Positions 61,100 through 64,000 of a stretch of DNA of 64,000 nt are shown here, piece after piece (positions within the stretch are counted from its first letter, which is position 1; each line of letters begins with the position of its first letter). The notes beneath the pieces were generated by a model. That model did no database searches. It saw only the letters and a list, made by a program, of their open reading frames with translations, and was not told the DNA's origin. The translations under genes and the position numbers were made by a program. The DNA lies in contig NZ_CP031747.1 of assembly GCF_005311025.1 (NCBI RefSeq), positions 310,001 to 374,000 on the forward strand, given 5' to 3'. This stretch comes from Alcaligenes faecalis (lineage in GTDB: Bacteria > Pseudomonadota > Gammaproteobacteria > Burkholderiales > Burkholderiaceae_B).

Positions 61100-62557
61100 T
61101 CAGGCTCTCCAAGGCAAAGACAGTGGGAAACTGACGCGCAAGCGCAGGCCGCTTTCCTGGCCCCCAGTCAGTGGCATGAAGTCGATGGAGGCGCCGTGAA
61201 TGTCGGCAATCTCCCGCACAATGGCCAGCCCCAGGCCACTACCGTCTGCCTGGTTGCCCATGATGCGATAAAAACGATCAAAAATTCGTGCTTTATGTTC
61301 CGTGGGAATGCCGGGGCCGTTGTCCTCGATTTCCAACCAGCCCTGGCCTTGCGTCTGGCCGGTACGCATGGTGATCCAGCCGCCAGCAGGGGTGTAAATC
61401 AGGGCGTTATCCAGCAAATTGTTGATCAGCTCATCGAGCAGGACCGGATCCGCTTGCAAGAGGATGGCTTTTGCCGTGTTTTCCAGCCCCAGATCCAGCC
61501 CCAGCTTCAAGGCATCGGGCACACGCTGGCCTACATGCAATTCAGTCAGGGTATTCAGGTCCAGGGTTTGCTTGGTAGGGGCGTACAGGGCATCGCTGCT
61601 TTCGGCACGGGCCAAGGCCAACATTTGGGTGACCAGGCGCGTGGCCCGGTCGGTGCCGCGTACCAGTTGTTGCAAGCTGGCTTCGGTCTGCCTGGGGTCG
61701 CGCTCGCGCAGGGCCAGTTCGGCTTGGGTGCGTATCCCCGCCAGCGGCGTTTTCAACTGGTGGGCCGCATTGGCCACAAACTGCCTTTGAGTGGCTGAAA
61801 ATTGTGCCTGCTGGGCCAGGAGTCCATTCATGGCATCAATCAGCGGCACAATTTCGGCAGGCGCCTGCTCTTGATCTACCGGCGATAAATCACCGGGCGC
61901 ACGAGCGCGCAAGCGCGCTTGCAGCAGGTTCAGCGGCTCCAGGCCATGTGTCAGCCCCAGGCCCGCCAGCATGGCCGCCAACGGTACCAGAATGAATTGC
62001 GGTGTCAGCATCCCGATCAGAATTTCTCTGTGTAGCACCGCTCTATGTTCATTGGTTTCGGCAGCAACCGCCAGAAAGGGCGTGTCGTTTTTGTCCTTGC
62101 CCCCCCAGACATAGGCCAGCCGCAGGCTTTGATCATCCAGAATAACGTCCCGGTAGCGCAGTAGGTCGGTGTCATATCCCCAACTGTCGGGAACCGGCAA
62201 ATTCGCGTTGCCAGCCAGTGGCTCGCCATTGGCATCGCGGATTTGCCATAGCGTAGGGGTCGGGCTTTCCTGACGCAAAATTGTCTGTGCCCCGTGCGAT
62301 AAATGGATGGGCTGGCTCAGATCCTGATGGCTGATTTCCACCCGCAACAAGTCCAGGTGATCGCGCAAGGTGCGGTCGTAGGGGGAGTTCGCAATGTGCT
62401 GGGCGATGAAGTAGGTAATGACAATGCCTACCGTCCACAGCAGAAACAAAGGCCCGAAAATCCAGATCATGATCTTGTGGATGAGCGGGCGCGGTGCGAC
62501 ACGCTTGCTTTTGGCAGGCGCAGCCGTGTTGTGGGATGGGGGCGTAGCGTGCTGCAT
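61100..62557 (-). CDS. Sensor histidine kinase (TctE group) next to a transporter
   Basis: A 485-residue kinase with helix 1 (about 29-52), a periplasmic domain of about 125 residues of the 2CSK_N/TctE type, helix 2 (about 184-205), HAMP-like linker, His266 (VANAAHQLKTPL), N-box LLDELINNLLDNALIYTP, and GPGIP and GSGLGLAIV. TctE-type kinases sense carboxylates, matching the downstream MHS transporter. AAGGAT precedes ATG 62557. It starts 10 bases after the regulator gene. Confidence 0.92.
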   Translation of the reverse strand: MQHATPPSHNTAAPAKSKRVAPRPLIHKIMIWIFGPLFLLWTVGIVITYFIAQHIANSPYDRTLRDHLDLLRVEISHQDLSQPIHLSHGAQTILRQESPTPTLWQIRDANGEPLAGNANLPVPDSWGYDTDLLRYRDVILDDQSLRLAYVWGGKDKNDTPFLAVAAETNEHRAVLHREILIGMLTPQFILVPLAAMLAGLGLTHGLEPLNLLQARLRARAPGDLSPVDQEQAPAEIVPLIDAMNGLLAQQAQFSATQRQFVANAAHQLKTPLAGIRTQAELALRERDPRQTEASLQQLVRGTDRATRLVTQMLALARAESSDALYAPTKQTLDLNTLTELHVGQRVPDALKLGLDLGLENTAKAILLQADPVLLDELINNLLDNALIYTPAGGWITMRTGQTQGQGWLEIEDNGPGIPTEHKARIFDRFYRIMGNQADGSGLGLAIVREIADIHGASIDFMPLTGGQESGLRLRVSFPLSLPWRA

Positions 62558-62567
62558 GGACGATCCT

Positions 62568-63257
62568 TTAGGCTGGAGCGTCTTCTCGCAGTTTTTCCGG
62601 TTCCAGACAGTATCCCAGACCACGCACGGTCAGGATGCGTACGCCGCTAGGCTCCAGTTTTTTGCGCAGGCGGTGGATATAGACCTCGATGGCGTTAGGG
62701 GTGACTTCCTCACCCCACTCACAGAGCAGATCCACAAACTGGTTCTTGCTGATCATGCGACCGCTGCGCGACAGGAAAATCTCCAGCAAGCTGGTTTCAC
62801 GCGCCGACAGCTCCAGGGGCTGATTGTCTATATAAGCCATGCGACCTTTCAGGTCGAAGCTCAAGCGCTTGTGATGCAGCAAGGCGCTGCTGGTGCCGGT
62901 ACTGCGACGCGTCAGGGCGCGTACACGGGCTTCCAGCTCGGTCAGGGCAAAGGGTTTGGACATATAGTCGTCCGCGCCCAGGTCCAGACCGCGCACGCGC
63001 TGTTCTACGGTGTCGCTGGCTGTCAGAATCAGTACGGGGAGCGTGTCCTGACGCTGTCGGATAGACTGCAGCACCGACAGGCCGGGCTTTTTGGGCAGGT
63101 CCAGATCCAGGATCAGAAGGTCAAAGCTTTGCAGCTGCAAGGCCGAGTCGGCGCTATCGCCATCGTGCACGACGTCAACCGCATAGCCTTCGTAGCGTAA
63201 GGAGCGAGAAAGTCCATCCGCGAGAATACTGTCGTCTTCAGCTATGAGTATGCGCAT
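62568..63257 (-). CDS. OmpR-family response regulator (TctD/QseB group)
   Basis: A 229-residue regulator with receiver domain (Asp8/Asp9, phosphoacceptor Asp51 in LLILDLDLPK, DDYMSKPFA) and C-terminal winged helix (SARETSLLEIFLSRSGRMI, ITPNAIEVYIHRLRKKL-like segment TPNAIEVYIHRLRKKL). ATG 63257 gives the standard MRILIAEDD start. First gene of the regulator-kinase-transporter operon. Confidence 0.93.
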   Translation of the reverse strand: MRILIAEDDSILADGLSRSLRYEGYAVDVVHDGDSADSALQLQSFDLLILDLDLPKKPGLSVLQSIRQRQDTLPVLILTASDTVEQRVRGLDLGADDYMSKPFALTELEARVRALTRRSTGTSSALLHHKRLSFDLKGRMAYIDNQPLELSARETSLLEIFLSRSGRMISKNQFVDLLCEWGEEVTPNAIEVYIHRLRKKLEPSGVRILTVRGLGYCLEPEKLREDAPA

Positions 63258-63356
63258 GACCCTACACAAACAGATGATTGAATGGCTGTTCGGCATTGTT
63301 GCACAAGGCTGTAAGGCTGGTCAGTAGGGGATAACGATGGCGGCTAGTTAATTTAT

Positions 63357-63386
63357 TTGAATATCTGTGTATATATACAGTATAAT
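63357..63386 (+). promoter_or_regulatory. recA promoter with embedded LexA (SOS) box
   Basis: CTGTGTATATATACAG (63365-63380) is a perfect CTGT-N8-ACAG LexA operator. It fills the spacer between TTGAAT (63357-63362) and TATAAT (63381-63386), 18 bases apart. LexA bound here would block RNA polymerase directly. Confidence 0.93.
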
Positions 63387-63463
63387 TTGATGCAATAATT
63401 AGGTTTGATTTTTAATTGCCGTGCCCGTCCGTTGGGGCGCCATTCCACAGTCAAGGATTTTTC

Positions 63464-64000
63464 ATGGACGATAAAAACAGCAAAGCAGTGGCCTCGGAAC
63501 GTTCCAAAGCGCTGGCCGCCGCTCTGTCGCAAATCGAAAAGCAGTTCGGCAAGGGTTCGATCATGCGTTATGGCGACGACAACGTCGAGCATGACATCCA
63601 GGTGGTCTCCACGGGTTCCTTGGGTCTGGACATTGCTTTGGGCGTCGGTGGTCTGCCACGTGGTCGCGTTATTGAAATTTACGGCCCGGAATCTTCGGGT
63701 AAAACCACGCTGACCCTGCAAGTGATTGCAGAGATGCAAAAGCTCAAAGGCACATGTGCCTTTATTGACGCCGAACACGCGCTGGACGTGCAATATGCTC
63801 AAAAACTGGGCGTGAACCTGGGCGATCTGTTGATCTCCCAGCCTGATACCGGCGAGCAGGCTCTGGAAATTACCGAAGCCCTGGTGCGTTCGGGTTCGGT
63901 AGACCTGATCGTTATCGACTCGGTGGCCGCCTTGACTCCCAAGGCTGAAATCGAAGGCGATATGGGCGATTCCTTGCCTGGTCTGCAGGCCCGTCTGATG
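63464..64000 (+). CDS. recA: RecA recombinase (5' part, cut by the window end)
   Basis: RecA forms filaments on single-stranded DNA for strand exchange and for LexA self-cleavage. The 179 residues present cover the N-terminal domain ([20 protein letters not shown]) and the start of the ATPase core with Walker [10 protein letters not shown] and the Walker B strand [17 protein letters not shown] lies 8 bases before the ATG. The remaining about 170 residues lie beyond the window. Confidence 0.97.
   Translation, partial: MDDKNSKAVASERSKALAAALSQIEKQFGKGSIMRYGDDNVEHDIQVVSTGSLGLDIALGVGGLPRGRVIEIYGPESSGKTTLTLQVIAEMQKLKGTCAFIDAEHALDVQYAQKLGVNLGDLLISQPDTGEQALEITEALVRSGSVDLIVIDSVAALTPKAEIEGDMGDSLPGLQARLM

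Noticed and set aside
1-64000. CRISPR arrays, prophage, integrases, transposases, rRNA operons
   Set aside because: I saw no regularly spaced repeats, transposase or integrase motifs, att-like duplications at the two tRNAs, or rRNA sequence.

Overview
The window looks like chromosomal DNA of a betaproteobacterium of the family Alcaligenaceae, most likely Alcaligenes or a close relative. This is inferred from gene content and protein resemblance: a long-form aspartate carbamoyltransferase with an N-terminal helix-turn-helix extension, a PhaAB-type Mrp antiporter, RdgC, and a fused NirDL. Codon use is even, moderately GC-rich and similar throughout. I see no rRNA operon, insertion sequence, integrase, prophage or CRISPR array. 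The left edge holds a reverse tRNA-Leu and the right edge cuts recA.

Layout. (1) 1-3.6 kb: tRNA-Leu(CAG), rnr and rlmB. (2) 3.7-6.4 kb: a PLP-dependent cystathionine gamma-synthase-family enzyme converging on a MocR/PdxR-type regulator. (3) 6.5-15.4 kb: a complete denitrification cytochrome cd1 / heme d1 locus in two converging units. The forward unit is a cd1 nitrite reductase-like gene, a small c-type cytochrome and a Met8/CysG-like dehydrogenase whose methyltransferase half has decayed. The reverse unit is nirE-nirC-nirF-nirDL-nirG-nirH-nirJ, tightly coupled. An FNR/DNR-type box precedes the forward unit. (4) 15.8-19.4 kb: HU, tRNA-Val(UAC), a cold-shock protein, a secreted metallo-beta-lactamase-fold hydrolase, a small membrane protein and a methyltransferase. 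(5) 19.5-23.5 kb: sulfate ABC transporter sbp-cysT-cysW-cysA. (6) 23.6-25.9 kb: tonB-exbB-exbD behind a Fur-box-like site. (7) 25.9-29.7 kb: a two-component system and a Kup potassium transporter. (8) 29.8-36.5 kb: a small secreted protein and the Mrp cation/proton antiporter operon mrpAB-C-D-E-F-G on the reverse strand. (9) 36.6-39.9 kb: hemN behind a near-consensus FNR box, an FMN-dependent nitronate monooxygenase-like enzyme and an uncharacterised reverse gene. (10) 40.2-49.5 kb: a giant bacterial alpha-2-macroglobulin overlapping pbpC, then a lipoprotein resembling the SecD head domain and a small membrane protein. (11) 49.7-51.0 kb: pyrB. (12) 51.2-58.3 kb: a five-gene catabolic operon (acyl-CoA ligase, crotonase, DUF485, ActP-type symporter, MmsA-type dehydrogenase) with a divergent AraC regulator. 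(13) 58.4-63.3 kb: rdgC, then a reverse operon of response regulator, sensor kinase and MHS-family transporter. (14) 63.36-64.0 kb: recA start with a LexA box in its promoter.

How the parts fit. NirE makes precorrin-2 and the Met8-like protein can oxidise and possibly ferrochelate it to siroheme. NirDL/G/H decarboxylate siroheme, NirJ installs the carbonyl groups and NirF acts late in the periplasm, so the locus can supply heme d1 to its own cd1 protein. hemN (oxygen-independent heme synthesis) carries the same class of FNR-type site, consistent with a shared low-oxygen programme. The most distinctive observations are the eroded SUMT domain, the compact cd1 protein that keeps both distal histidines, a minus-strand terminator placed so that the MocR transcript could run antisense through the whole cystathionine-synthase gene, and the SecD-head-like lipoprotein behind pbpC.
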